The notes beneath the pieces are model-generated. The model made no database searches. It worked only from the letters and a program-made list of their open reading frames with translations, and was not told the origin of the DNA. The translations under genes were made by a program, and so were the position numbers. Positions 10,556-19,094 of a DNA stretch of 64,000 nt are shown in pieces. Location: assembly GCF_025997995.1 (NCBI RefSeq), contig NZ_AP026683.1, positions 2,666,501 through 2,730,500 on the forward strand. The letters are read 5' to 3'. The DNA is from Sediminibacterium sp. TEGAF015 (GTDB taxonomy: Bacteria > Bacteroidota > Bacteroidia > Chitinophagales > Chitinophagaceae). Within the stretch, counting starts at the first letter, position 1, and every line of letters starts with the position of its first letter.

Positions 10556-10657
10556 ATAGATTCTGCAAGGAATGCAACAAAAAAGCAAAATTGGTATAAA
10601 AACAGCGAGGCTGCAGATTAATTTGCTTAATGGTAGAATGAATGGATAAACGCAGTA

Positions 10658-11341
10658 TTAATCTTCTTTCAGTAAATCGGGTCTGCGCTCTTTTGTTCTT
10701 TCCATGGATTGTTCAAAACGCCAGTCTTCCACTTTTTTGGGATCGCCCTGTAATAATATTTCCGGAACTTTCATGCCTCTGAAATCTGCCGGGCGGGTAT
10801 AAACAGGCGGGGCAAGTAAATTGTCCTGAAAGGAATCTGTTAAGGCAGAAGTTTCATCGCTTAAAACGCCGGGAATTAATCTTCCGATTGCATCCACAAC
10901 CACTGCCGCTGCCAGTTCTCCTCCACTCAATACATAATCTCCAATGGATATTTCCATATTTACGTATTGGTCTCTGATTCTCTGGTCAATTCCTTTGTAG
11001 TGTCCACAGATAATCAAAAGATTCTGAAGTAGTGATAACTGATTTGCTCTTTGCTGGTTGAATCTTTCACCATCCGGAGTCATATAGATAATGGCATCAT
11101 ACTTTGTTTCCTTTTGCAGTTCTTCAATTGCGTTGGCAAGTGGCTCACACATTAGTACCATTCCTGCGCCACCACCAAATGGATAATCGTCTACCTGTGC
11201 ATGTTTATTAATAGCCCACTTGCGCAGATTATGCGTACGAACCCTAAGCAAACCTTTATCCTGTGCACGTTTCATGATGCTGTGGCTAAAAGGACCTTCC
11301 AATAGGGCTGGAACAACCGTGATGATATCAATAGTGAACAT
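10658..11341 (-). CDS. trmD: tRNA (guanine-N1)-methyltransferase
   Basis: Methylates G37 of tRNAs that read codons starting with C, preventing frameshifting. The 227-residue protein starts [11 protein letters not shown] and has the SAM-binding trefoil-knot motifs [11 protein letters not shown] and [16 protein letters not shown], with the C-terminal signature [17 protein letters not shown]. It is last in a minus-strand run that begins with the CDF transporter. In many bacteria trmD sits with rpsP and rimM; here those two are on the plus strand about 10 kb away. Confidence 0.97.
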   Translation of the reverse strand: MFTIDIITVVPALLEGPFSHSIMKRAQDKGLLRVRTHNLRKWAINKHAQVDDYPFGGGAGMVLMCEPLANAIEELQKETKYDAIIYMTPDGERFNQQRANQLSLLQNLLIICGHYKGIDQRIRDQYVNMEISIGDYVLSGGELAAAVVVDAIGRLIPGVLSDETSALTDSFQDNLLAPPVYTRPADFRGMKVPEILLQGDPKKVEDWRFEQSMERTKERRPDLLKED

Positions 11342-11360
11342 GCGCTGTTTGAATTATATT

Positions 11361-11747
11361 TTATTCCATAAATTCTTCCAAATCTCTCCTGTCTCTCTTG
11401 GTAGGTCTCCCTACTTTACTTAATCGCTTACCTGTATGGAAACTGGAAGCAACAAATTTGACCCGATCCAGTTCCTCCGCCGGCGTTATATCAATGTAGT
11501 ATTTAATGGCTTCAGCATAGGCTTGTCTTGTATGAAGCAGTCCGGTCACTTTGATGACCCATTTTTTAGTTTCAGTTTTTACTTCGTATTCATCGCCAAC
11601 TGCCACAATTCTGGAAGACTTAACTGAATCGCCATTGTATTTGACTTTGCCTTTACTGCAAGCATCGCCAGCCTGGCTTCTTGTTTTAAACAGCCGGATA
11701 CTCCAGAGATATTTGTCTATCCGCAATTTTTCTTTTTCAACTGCCAT
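11361..11747 (-). CDS. S4-domain RNA-binding protein (Hsp15-like)
   Basis: A 128-residue protein starting with an S4 RNA-binding module (RIDKYLWSIRLFKTRSQAGDA, residues about 9-30, and the turn VKYNGDSVKSS). The tail is basic (GKRLSKVGRPTKRDRRDLEEF). Hsp15/HslR proteins bind stalled 50S subunits carrying nascent chains. It lies 1 base after the M20 peptidase and 19 bases before trmD, so it is probably co-transcribed with a tRNA-modification gene. The domain is certain; the Hsp15 role is inferred. Confidence 0.87.
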   Translation of the reverse strand: MAVEKEKLRIDKYLWSIRLFKTRSQAGDACSKGKVKYNGDSVKSSRIVAVGDEYEVKTETKKWVIKVTGLLHTRQAYAEAIKYYIDITPAEELDRVKFVASSFHTGKRLSKVGRPTKRDRRDLEEFME

Positions 11748-11748
11748 A

Positions 11749-13119
11749 TTATCCTTTCATTTCTGCGAAATACTTGTGGAAATAAGGAATAGTCTCAATG
11801 CCTTTGTAATAGTTCTCTAAATTGAATTTTTCATTAGGACTATGCAGGTTGTCACTGTCTAGGCCAAATCCAAGGAAGATGATTTTTAATCCAAGTTCCT
11901 TTTCAAATAAGGCACAGATCGGAATACTGCCACCGCCTCTTACAGGAATGGGTTCTTTGCCAAATGCAGTTTCAATTGCTTTTGCAGCTGCTTTGTATTC
12001 CACTGAATCTATCGGAGTCATATAAGGTTCTCCGCCATGATGCTCCATGGCATTGATGGTTACTCCGGCTGGAGCAATACTTCTGAAATAATCCAGTACT
12101 TTTTTGGTAATTACTTCCGATGATTGATTAGGGACCAATCGGCAGGAAATTTTAGCAGCAGCTTTGGAAGGTAAAACTGTTTTAGCGCCCTCCCCTGTGT
12201 AGCCACCCCAAATACCATTTACTTCCAAAGTTGGACGGATACCTGTTCTTTCGTTGGTGGTATATCCTTTCTCGCCCCACAATTCCGTTACACCTAAGTC
12301 TGTTTTATACTCCGTTTCATTAAAAGGTGCTTTGGCCATTTTGGCTCTTTCTTCAGGGGTAGCATCTACCACATCGTCATAAAAGCCGGGAATAGTGATA
12401 TGATTATTTTCGTCGTGGCAGGAGGCAATCATTTGGGCTAAAATAGTAATGGGATTGGCAACCGCCCCTCCGTACACGCCGCTATGCAAATCTCTGTTGG
12501 CTGCAGTAAGTTCCAGTTCAATATAACTGAGCCCTCTCACGCCAATATCAATTGATGGATTTTCCATGCTTAGCATAGAAGTGTCTGAAATTAGTATCAC
12601 ATCTGCTTTTAACAGTTCTTTATTTTGCTTAACAAATTCTGCCAGGTTAGGACTTCCAATTTCTTCTTCTCCCTCTATTAAAAATTTAATATTGGTGCAG
12701 AAGCTATTGGTTTTAGTAAAAGTTTCCAATGCTTTTAAGTGCATATAAAATTGGCCTTTATCATCTGCAGATCCACGTGCATAAATTTTGCCGTCTTTAA
12801 TCACTGGCTCAAAAGGTCCGCTATGCCATAATTCCAAAGGATCTGCGGGCTGAACATCATAATGTCCATATACCAATACAGTAGGTTTTGTTGGATCTAC
12901 TATTTTTTCGCCATATACAATCGGGTGTCCCTTTGTTGGATAAATGGTTGCAGTATCTGCACCTGCTTCCAACAACCTTTGCTTTACTATTTCTGCGCAG
13001 TGCAGCATATCATCCTTGTGCTCAGATCTTGCACTGATACTAGGTATTTTTAATAACTCAATTAATTCATTTAAAAATTGGTCCTTGTGTTGTTCCTGAT
13101 AGGTTTTCCAGCTCTCCAT
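11749..13119 (-). CDS. M20 family dipeptidase
   Basis: A 456-residue cytoplasmic metallopeptidase. The two-zinc site is visible: YGHYDVQPAD (first His/Asp), GSADDKG (bridging Asp), EGEEEIGS (catalytic and ligand Glu), then a dimerisation domain in the middle and the closing HSPNEKF motif near the C-terminus. Members of this subgroup hydrolyse dipeptides; the exact substrate cannot be read from sequence. It is flanked by the CDF transporter upstream (30 bases) and the S4 gene downstream (1 base), consistent with one transcript. It has no signal peptide. Confidence 0.92.
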   Translation of the reverse strand: MESWKTYQEQHKDQFLNELIELLKIPSISARSEHKDDMLHCAEIVKQRLLEAGADTATIYPTKGHPIVYGEKIVDPTKPTVLVYGHYDVQPADPLELWHSGPFEPVIKDGKIYARGSADDKGQFYMHLKALETFTKTNSFCTNIKFLIEGEEEIGSPNLAEFVKQNKELLKADVILISDTSMLSMENPSIDIGVRGLSYIELELTAANRDLHSGVYGGAVANPITILAQMIASCHDENNHITIPGFYDDVVDATPEERAKMAKAPFNETEYKTDLGVTELWGEKGYTTNERTGIRPTLEVNGIWGGYTGEGAKTVLPSKAAAKISCRLVPNQSSEVITKKVLDYFRSIAPAGVTINAMEHHGGEPYMTPIDSVEYKAAAKAIETAFGKEPIPVRGGGSIPICALFEKELGLKIIFLGFGLDSDNLHSPNEKFNLENYYKGIETIPYFHKYFAEMKG

Positions 13120-13149
13120 ACTTAATATTTAAAGCTGCAAGTTACCTAA

Positions 13150-14145
13150 TTAAGCCTGCTCTGCAATGCGATGTTTCTGGTTAGAAACCACATTTTCAAG
13201 GGTCCAGTCCAGCGACTGCTGAAAGGGCTGTGTTCTTTCCTTGCAATCCGATAAGGAGCAGATAGCACAGCTATAGGGTAAACAACCATCGGTATGCACA
13301 AAAAGCTCGATGGAATCGCCGAAGTTTTCTTTAATCAGGTTGGATAAATTGTCAATTTCACGGTGGGCTTCATGAACATTATAGTACCAGGGAAGTGTTA
13401 AGTGACAATCAATATGCAACAAATCGCCGTATTTGATAACTCTTAGGTTGTGCAAGTCAATCCATTTACTGCTCTTTGAAGTATTTAATACACCAATAAA
13501 TTTATTTAACATTTGCTCGTCTGCCTCGTCCATAATTCCTGCAAGTGACTTTCTCAGGATTGTATAGCCATTGTACATAATCCATCCACTTAGCGCAAGG
13601 GCAACCACTTTGTCCAGCCAATAAATTTGCGTAAAATAAATCAATGCAATGGCTGCCAATACACCAACTGTGGAGTAGGTGTCAATTTGCAGATGCTTCC
13701 CGCTACTTTCCAGTGCAAGCGAATTATTTTTTCGTCCAATGCGAATGCAGATAGCACCGGCAATATAGTTCAGAATGGCAGTAGATCCAACGAGCCACAT
13801 GCCATTGTCCAATGCCTGAACGGTATGGTTTTCTAGGATATTTACAACGGTTTCATATATGATTAAAATACCTGCAGCTATAATTAAGCTTCCTTCTGCA
13901 GCTGCAGAGATGAATTCGGCTTTGCCATGTCCGTAAGGATGATTTTCATCTCTAGGTTGAGCTGCAATATATAAGCTATACAGGCCAATAAACCCAGCTA
14001 CAATGTTCACAATGCTTTCCATTGAATCTGATAAAATGGCCAGTGAATCCGTTAGATAATAGGCGGTTATTTTCAAGATAAACAGCACTACACTAAGAAC
14101 AGTAACCCATTTTTGGACTAAAAAATTTTCTTTCCCTGAATACAT
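13150..14145 (-). CDS. Cation diffusion facilitator metal exporter with C-terminal Cys cluster
   Basis: A 331-residue inner-membrane protein with about six hydrophobic segments in the first 200 residues. CDF hallmarks are LAILSDSMESIVN in segment II, the loop HPYGHGKAEF, and HLQIDTYSTVGVL in segment V. The cytoplasmic domain follows (IDCHLTLPWYYNVHEAH). It ends with an unusual cysteine motif, C288-x4-C293-x2-C296-x4-C301, which I do not know from ordinary ZitB/FieF proteins and which could bind or sense metal. CDF proteins export Zn, Fe, Mn, Co or Cd using the proton gradient; the metal here is undetermined. It is first of the run leading to trmD and divergent from the glycosyltransferase gene. 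Confidence 0.93.
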   Translation of the reverse strand: MYSGKENFLVQKWVTVLSVVLFILKITAYYLTDSLAILSDSMESIVNIVAGFIGLYSLYIAAQPRDENHPYGHGKAEFISAAAEGSLIIAAGILIIYETVVNILENHTVQALDNGMWLVGSTAILNYIAGAICIRIGRKNNSLALESSGKHLQIDTYSTVGVLAAIALIYFTQIYWLDKVVALALSGWIMYNGYTILRKSLAGIMDEADEQMLNKFIGVLNTSKSSKWIDLHNLRVIKYGDLLHIDCHLTLPWYYNVHEAHREIDNLSNLIKENFGDSIELFVHTDGCLPYSCAICSLSDCKERTQPFQQSLDWTLENVVSNQKHRIAEQA

Positions 14146-14231
14146 AATCGCCTTATTTGATGGGAATTAATGAATTTTTGCTTTATTTTTAGCATCCAAA
14201 TTAGGGTATTATTTGGACTATAACCCCCGAA

Positions 14232-15260
14232 ATGCGTAAACCAGAACTAAGAGAGAGAATCCCTTCAAGGCCTCCACTTATATCGCCATTGCATGATGAA
14301 ACGGATCAGCCTGTCTGGTCGGTTATGATTGCCGTGGACAATACTTTTACTTATCTAAACACTACTTTACTGTCTATTCTGGAACTGGATCAGGGAATTG
14401 GCGTAATGCAGATTATGGTTGTGGACGATGCCAGTGATGATGGTGATGTGGAGCAATTGGTAAAAGATACAGGAAAAGGGAGAATCGGATATTTCAGACA
14501 GCCCAATAAAATTGGCAGGCTCAGAAATCTGGAAACCTGTATTAAATTATCACGCGGAAAATATATTCATATTTTATACGGAGACAACTATGTCATGCCC
14601 GGATTTTATGACGAAATTTTGTCTTTGTTTAATGAGTTCCCAAGGGTAGGTGCTGCATTTACAGAATTCCAGTATATAAATGAACGAGGCAATCCAATTT
14701 GGAAACATCAGCCCTTGGCTAAAGAAAGAGGGTTGCTGAAAAACTGGGTAAAAGCAGTTGCACTAAGGCAAAATACTGAACCTTCTGCCATGGTTATTAA
14801 AAGGAGCACCTATGAAAAACTAGGTAGCTTTTTTGGTGCTGAACACGGAGAGTTCTGGGAAATGACAGTAAGAATTGCTGCACATGTAGAGTTAGCCTAT
14901 GTACCCAAAGTGCTGGCCAACTTCAGAATACATGGAAAAGCATTGCATTCAGAAGCACTCAAAACAGGAAGAAATATTGACGACATCACTAAAATCATCG
15001 GTATCATCCGGGCATACTTGCCCTTGGATGTAAGAGATGAAGTGAATGCCATGTCAAAAAAATACTTCTCTCAGCATTTTGCTCAGTTGTCGCACAAAGT
15101 GTATCATGAATTAGATGATACGGAGGCAGCGCTGAAACAAGCCTGGGGTGCCCTCGTATTAGACATTAACTGGATTTCCCTCAAGTATTCTTTGTTGCTA
15201 TTCTTTAAATACCTGATTGGCTATAAAGTAATCCGCAAATGGGTGGAGAAGTTATCTTAA
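14232..15260 (+). CDS. Glycosyltransferase family 2
   Basis: A 342-residue protein with a GT-A fold. The nucleotide-binding region VVDDASDDGD lies near residues 63-72 and the metal-binding ILYGDN (a DxD-like site) near residue 117. The C-terminus has one hydrophobic stretch (LKYSLLLFFKYLIGYKVI) that may anchor it to the inner membrane. GT2 enzymes add sugars to surface polysaccharide or lipid acceptors; donor and acceptor cannot be told. It stands alone between a divergent CDF gene and a convergent OsmC gene, with no other polysaccharide genes nearby. Confidence 0.88.
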   Translation: MRKPELRERIPSRPPLISPLHDETDQPVWSVMIAVDNTFTYLNTTLLSILELDQGIGVMQIMVVDDASDDGDVEQLVKDTGKGRIGYFRQPNKIGRLRNLETCIKLSRGKYIHILYGDNYVMPGFYDEILSLFNEFPRVGAAFTEFQYINERGNPIWKHQPLAKERGLLKNWVKAVALRQNTEPSAMVIKRSTYEKLGSFFGAEHGEFWEMTVRIAAHVELAYVPKVLANFRIHGKALHSEALKTGRNIDDITKIIGIIRAYLPLDVRDEVNAMSKKYFSQHFAQLSHKVYHELDDTEAALKQAWGALVLDINWISLKYSLLLFFKYLIGYKVIRKWVEKLS

Positions 15261-15275
15261 CCCATTTCCTTCATT

Positions 15276-15689
15276 TTACATCAACTTAGTACTGTAATTA
15301 ATTGGGCAGTGTTTTGCCAGCATGGCTGAAATGCCACAGTACTTATCCATCGATAAGGATACTGCACGATTCAGTTTATCTTCATCTTCGGGCTTAACAT
15401 CTGAATGATACACAATGTTAATATAAGTGAAGGTTTTAGGATGGTCTTCTGTTTGTTCGGCCTCCGCAGTTACTTCCAGTTTACTGAAGCTCACTTTCAT
15501 TTTATTGAGGATTTCAATTACATCAATGGCACTGCATCCACATAAAGAGGCCAGTAACATTCTCTTGGGATTCATGCCACTGTTTAATCCGCCGTTCTCT
15601 AATGTTGTATCAATACGCACGGTATGCCCATCGTTTCCTATTGCATCAAAAGCCAGCGCTTCCTTCCAATTAACTTTTACATCTATCAT
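15276..15689 (-). CDS. OsmC family protein
   Basis: A 137-residue protein of the OsmC/Ohr fold, which reduces organic hydroperoxides through a pair of cysteines. Visible are MLLASLCGCSAIDV (Cys50 and Cys52) and MDKYCGISAML (Cys118); the second conserved Cys position is that of the family. It starts 8 bases after the SOD gene ends on the same strand, so peroxide and superoxide defence are probably expressed together. Subgroup assignment (Ohr or YhfA-like) is not possible by eye. Confidence 0.9.
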   Translation of the reverse strand: MIDVKVNWKEALAFDAIGNDGHTVRIDTTLENGGLNSGMNPKRMLLASLCGCSAIDVIEILNKMKVSFSKLEVTAEAEQTEDHPKTFTYINIVYHSDVKPEDEDKLNRAVSLSMDKYCGISAMLAKHCPINYSTKLM

Positions 15690-15697
15690 GATTTTTT

Positions 15698-16414
15698 TTA
15701 TTTTAATTGACCCGCTACAAAGTCCCAGTTTACAATATTGAACCAGTTGTTAATATAATCGGGTCGTTTGTTTTGATATTTTAAATAATAAGCATGCTCC
15801 CATACATCCAATCCTAATAAGGGTGTTCCTTTCAATTCACTAATATCCATCAATGGATTATCCTGATTGGGCGTAGAGCCTATTTTCAAATTGCCGTCAG
15901 CAGTTTGTACCAGCCATGCCCATCCGCTTCCGAATCTGCTTTTACCTGCATCTGCAAAAGCATTTTTAAAGGATTCAAAGGAACCGAAAGACTGGTTGAT
16001 GGAAGTTAATAATATACCGGAAGGTTGATTGGCCGTTCCAGGCTTCATGCATTTCCAGAAAAATTCATGGTTGAAATGACCTCCGCCGTTGTTACGCATT
16101 TTTATAGAATACTTGCTGATATTTTTCATCAGGGTTTCTACACTAGTGGTCTGCATATTTACTTTTTCTGCGGCACAGGCATCTGCTAAGTTTTTTGCAT
16201 AAGCAGCTGCATGTTTGGTGAAATGAATTTCCATAGTCATTGCATCAATATAAGGCTCCAGTGCAGCATATCCATAAGGCAGCGGTTGTTGTTCAAATTC
16301 ATTTCCTGTTGCAGCAACAACAACAGAAGGTATCAGGCTGATTCCGATTCCGGCTGCCAGCGCAGCTTTGCTACTGTCTTTCAGAAAGACTCTTCTGTTA
16401 TAGGCTTTTTTCAT
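15698..16414 (-). CDS. Fe/Mn superoxide dismutase with Tat signal (exported)
   Basis: Converts superoxide to peroxide and oxygen. The 238-residue protein begins with a twin-arginine signal (NRRVFLK at residues 6-12, hydrophobic stretch 17-34, cleavage probably after VVVAAT), so it is predicted to fold with its metal in the cytoplasm and then be exported. The four metal ligands are visible: His64 (TMEIHF), His116 (HFNHEFFW), Asp203 and His207 (DVWEHAYY). The ATG overlaps the end of the lptF/G-family gene by 17 bases, implying translational coupling, and an OsmC gene follows. Fe versus Mn cannot be decided by eye. Confidence 0.94.
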   Translation of the reverse strand: MKKAYNRRVFLKDSSKAALAAGIGISLIPSVVVAATGNEFEQQPLPYGYAALEPYIDAMTMEIHFTKHAAAYAKNLADACAAEKVNMQTTSVETLMKNISKYSIKMRNNGGGHFNHEFFWKCMKPGTANQPSGILLTSINQSFGSFESFKNAFADAGKSRFGSGWAWLVQTADGNLKIGSTPNQDNPLMDISELKGTPLLGLDVWEHAYYLKYQNKRPDYINNWFNIVNWDFVAGQLK

Positions 16415-17843
16415 GGCTATTTTTTTTCTTAAAGTTAGCTAATAATTTTCTTAGGCCTTTAAAGTTGCGATAATAGAACTCCTGATTAAACAGCTGAGAA
16501 TCATGCATGGCTTTGTAAATCAGGAAGGCACTCACGGGTACCAGAATGAATGTACTTAACCACATTCCCAGAACGGCATTGGTCTGACCTGAACGGACAA
16601 ACTTTTCACCAAATGTGTTCAGTAAGTGGAATAACACAAAGAAAATAATGGCAAATACAAGCGGCGTTCCCAATCCCCCCTTCCGAATAATGGAACCCAG
16701 TGGAGCACCAATTAAAAACATGACCAGACAAGCCACTGAAAGGGTGAATTTTTTATGCCATTCAATTTCATGCAATTGCATGGAAAGGTATTTGGTCTGA
16801 TAGTCTTCTGCCATAACATTTACAGAACCTTTTACGGTAGCTAGCTGATTGGAAGCAGCATCTATCAATTGTTGCTGAAGACTGTCGGGAAATAATTTCC
16901 TTGGATTTACTTTTGGTAGCGGTTGTTTTACTTTTACCCATCCTGTATCTGCAAATCTGGCGAACCGCAAATAAGGGCTTACTTCAAGTTTAGCTTTTTT
17001 TAAATAGAAGGTATCAATATGGTCCAGAGAATCAATGGCAACATTGAGTTGACGAAGGCTTAACATTTTGGGATCGTAAAATGCGGAGTCTTCTGTTTTA
17101 TTCATTTGAAAACTTTTCAAATCAAAAACTTTCTTGTATTCCTTGAATCCCATGCGGGTAAATTCGGTATTCAACTCTCCTCTTGGTCCCTTTTCCTGAT
17201 AACGCCATCCATTCTTGAGAATAAATTCCAGAAACTGTTTGTCTTTGGAAACCCGCATCACGCCGCTTTCCGCAACCATCATATTATCCTGTAAATAATA
17301 TCCTTTTTCAAAAATGACTACATCGTGAATAATGCTATCGTTTTTTTCTTTCTTGCCTAGTTTAATAACAAAGCCATCTATCTTATCATAAAAAACACCT
17401 TCTTTAATATCAATGGAAGGTTTCGAAACAATGATATCATATTTTAATGCCGATAGTTTCAGCTGCGTAACTGGAATGATATTGTTGGCAAACAAAAACG
17501 CAACGCCACAGACTAGAATAGTAAATACCAAAAGTGGACGCATGAATCTGATTAAAGAAATCCCGGCAGCTTTAATAGCCACCAGCTCAAACTTCTCACC
17601 AAGGTTCCCAAAAGTCATAATGGAGGAAAACAATAAAGCCAGCGGCAATGCCATCGGAACCCAAAACAAAGCTACTAGTCCAATTAGTTTAAGAACAGTA
17701 AGCAGGTCTAATCCTTTTCCAACCAGGTCGTCAATGTACAGCCAGAAAAACTGCATGGTTAGTACAAACAGGGAAATGGCAAATGCAGCTACGAACGGTC
17801 CAATAAAAGAGCGAATAATTAGTATGTCTAGTTTTTTTATCAC
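16398..17843 (-). CDS. LptF/LptG family lipopolysaccharide export permease
   Basis: Membrane subunit of the Lpt exporter, which extracts LPS from the inner membrane using the LptB ATPase. With a GTG start the protein is 481 residues: three or so transmembrane segments in the first 120 (KKLDILIIRSFIGPFVAAF, then the FWVPMALPLALLFSS loop), a periplasmic beta-jellyroll domain in the middle, and further transmembrane segments after about residue 370 (VMFLIGAPLGSIIRKGG). The frame extends upstream to a TTG at 17897, but that would overlap the divergent gene at 17867, so GTG at 17843 is preferred. Bacteroidota usually have two such genes at separate loci; I cannot tell F from G. Confidence 0.92.
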   Translation of the reverse strand: MIKKLDILIIRSFIGPFVAAFAISLFVLTMQFFWLYIDDLVGKGLDLLTVLKLIGLVALFWVPMALPLALLFSSIMTFGNLGEKFELVAIKAAGISLIRFMRPLLVFTILVCGVAFLFANNIIPVTQLKLSALKYDIIVSKPSIDIKEGVFYDKIDGFVIKLGKKEKNDSIIHDVVIFEKGYYLQDNMMVAESGVMRVSKDKQFLEFILKNGWRYQEKGPRGELNTEFTRMGFKEYKKVFDLKSFQMNKTEDSAFYDPKMLSLRQLNVAIDSLDHIDTFYLKKAKLEVSPYLRFARFADTGWVKVKQPLPKVNPRKLFPDSLQQQLIDAASNQLATVKGSVNVMAEDYQTKYLSMQLHEIEWHKKFTLSVACLVMFLIGAPLGSIIRKGGLGTPLVFAIIFFVLFHLLNTFGEKFVRSGQTNAVLGMWLSTFILVPVSAFLIYKAMHDSQLFNQEFYYRNFKGLRKLLANFKKKNSHEKSL

Positions 17844-17854
17844 AATAGCTGTCT

Positions 17855-17862
17855 TAATATTG
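17855..17862 (+). promoter_or_regulatory. Near-consensus -7 box TAATATTG four bases before a start
   Basis: TAATATTG differs from TAnnTTTG at one position and is followed by CTGT and then the ATG of the uncharacterised gene at 17867. The four-base spacing is the same as at rlmN, mnmE and 51835. Confidence 0.35.
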
Positions 17863-17866
17863 CTGT

Positions 17867-18484
17867 ATGAGCTACGCAAAAGTAACACTTTCACCAAAGG
17901 AACTGGAATTGGTTAATAATGCGGACTGGATTTTAACAAAGAACCATATCATCGGCAAAGTATATGATTTGTTTGGTGCATTGGCAAATCAGTACAGGCA
18001 GGAGTTTCTTACTCATAAAAAGTTTGAGAAAGAAATTGCATTTGAAATTGCTCCTAAAATTTCAAAGGGGGAACAATACGAACAGTTGCCCTATGTAATG
18101 CTCGATTTTCCACGTTACTTTACAGAGTCTGATATTTTTGCTATCCGTACTTTTTTCTGGTGGGGGAATCATTGCAGCATACACCTAGTTTTAAAAGGAA
18201 AATACTTGGCTGAATTGGGTCCTTCCATTGACCGTTACTTTGAAATGTATGGCAAGTATGGAACTGAAACCCTTGATTGGTTTATTGGTGTTGGCTCCGA
18301 TCCCTGGCAACATTATTTTGAAAAAGATAATTACATGCCTATGCAGGACTGGAATGGGTATAGCGTTACCAAATTACCTTTTCTGAAACTGGCAAAAAAA
18401 ATCCCACTGCAGAAGTGGGACGATATTGAAAATTTTATGAAGAATCAGTTTAGTAAAATACTGACTATTTTATCAGATTATTAA
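17867..18484 (+). CDS. Uncharacterised conserved-looking cytoplasmic protein
   Basis: A 205-residue protein I do not recognise as a named family. There is no signal peptide or membrane segment. It is rich in aromatic residues, with the notable stretches LPYVMLDFPRYF, IRTFFWWGNHCSIHLVL and DWFIGVGSDPWQHYF, which look like a compact alpha/beta domain. It is divergent from the lptF/G-family gene, 23 bases apart from its GTG start, and convergent with the START-like gene: their stop codons share one TTAA. Codon use looks like its neighbours. It may be a lineage-specific protein of Bacteroidota; no function can be offered. Confidence 0.8.
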   Translation: MSYAKVTLSPKELELVNNADWILTKNHIIGKVYDLFGALANQYRQEFLTHKKFEKEIAFEIAPKISKGEQYEQLPYVMLDFPRYFTESDIFAIRTFFWWGNHCSIHLVLKGKYLAELGPSIDRYFEMYGKYGTETLDWFIGVGSDPWQHYFEKDNYMPMQDWNGYSVTKLPFLKLAKKIPLQKWDDIENFMKNQFSKILTILSDY

Positions 18485-18864
18485 GAACCCAGACGGTGGA
18501 ACAATTCTTTCGTCTGATATCCCCATAACTGGCTCTGATCCTTAATATCGGATTTCTCTGCAAAATCCTTAATAACCAGAATCGTCTGATTGGATATCTC
18601 TGTTTTCTCAATTCTGAATTCAAAATATTCATTTTTGTCATTGTGTAACCAACGAAAACGAATGAACTTGTTTTCTTCCTTGTCTACTACTTCTGCCTTC
18701 TCCGGAACTCCACCATCCCAGGAGAAACTGAACACATTTTCCCACTCGTCTACTTTGTCTGCAAACCATTCCTGCAAACCTGCAGGGGTTGATAAAAATT
18801 CATACAATATACCTGGAGAACATCTGACCGGAAATTCTAATGTAAATAGTTGCTTCTTACTCAT
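18481..18864 (-). CDS. START-like (SRPBCC) domain protein
   Basis: A 127-residue protein covering a single START/AHSA1-type domain: EFPVRCSPGILYEFLSTPAGLQEWFADKVD at the N-terminus is the typical opening strand, helix and loop, followed by FSFSWDGGVPEKAEVV and RFRWLHNDKNEYFEFRIE strands, and a C-terminal helix. Such domains bind hydrophobic ligands in a helix-grip cavity or assist chaperones; the ligand is unknown. It is divergent from rpoD across a 230-base AT-rich gap and shares a TTAA stop overlap with the gene at 17867. Confidence 0.82.
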   Translation of the reverse strand: MSKKQLFTLEFPVRCSPGILYEFLSTPAGLQEWFADKVDEWENVFSFSWDGGVPEKAEVVDKEENKFIRFRWLHNDKNEYFEFRIEKTEISNQTILVIKDFAEKSDIKDQSQLWGYQTKELFHRLGS

Positions 18865-18961
18865 TATTACGCTTTTGCCAAATAGGTTGATGCAATGATA
18901 TTAAATAATACCTATTACCCAAATGTTTTTTTAAAAAATGCTATTTTATAGTAAATCATAC

Positions 18962-18973
18962 TTAACATGTTAA
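18962..18973. promoter_or_regulatory. Perfect palindrome TTAACATGTTAA upstream of rpoD
   Basis: A 12-base perfect palindrome lies 133 bases before the rpoD start and 98 bases before the START-like start, in an AT-rich intergenic region. It could be an operator for either gene; the protein that would bind is unknown, and chance is not excluded in AT-rich DNA. Confidence 0.3.
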
Positions 18974-19059
18974 TTTATTTTGTGTCGTAAAATATTGATA
19001 GTCATTTAAATAATAAATTATTTTAACAAAACTCAGGAAAATGTTAAATTAGGAATACT

Positions 19060-19068
19060 TAATTTTTG
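19060..19068 (+). promoter_or_regulatory. Weak -7-like box before rpoD
   Basis: TAATTTTTG resembles TAnnTTTG with one extra base. It ends 26 bases before the preferred rpoD ATG at 19095. No convincing -33 element was found. Confidence 0.3.
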
Positions 19069-19094
19069 CAAACTAAAATTCAGTTGTTATGGGT

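Noticed and set aside
17844..17897. Longer N-terminus of the lptF/G-family gene from a TTG at 17897
   Set aside because: It would overlap the divergent gene at 17867 and adds residues before the conserved KKLDILIIRSF start; GTG at 17843 fits both genes.
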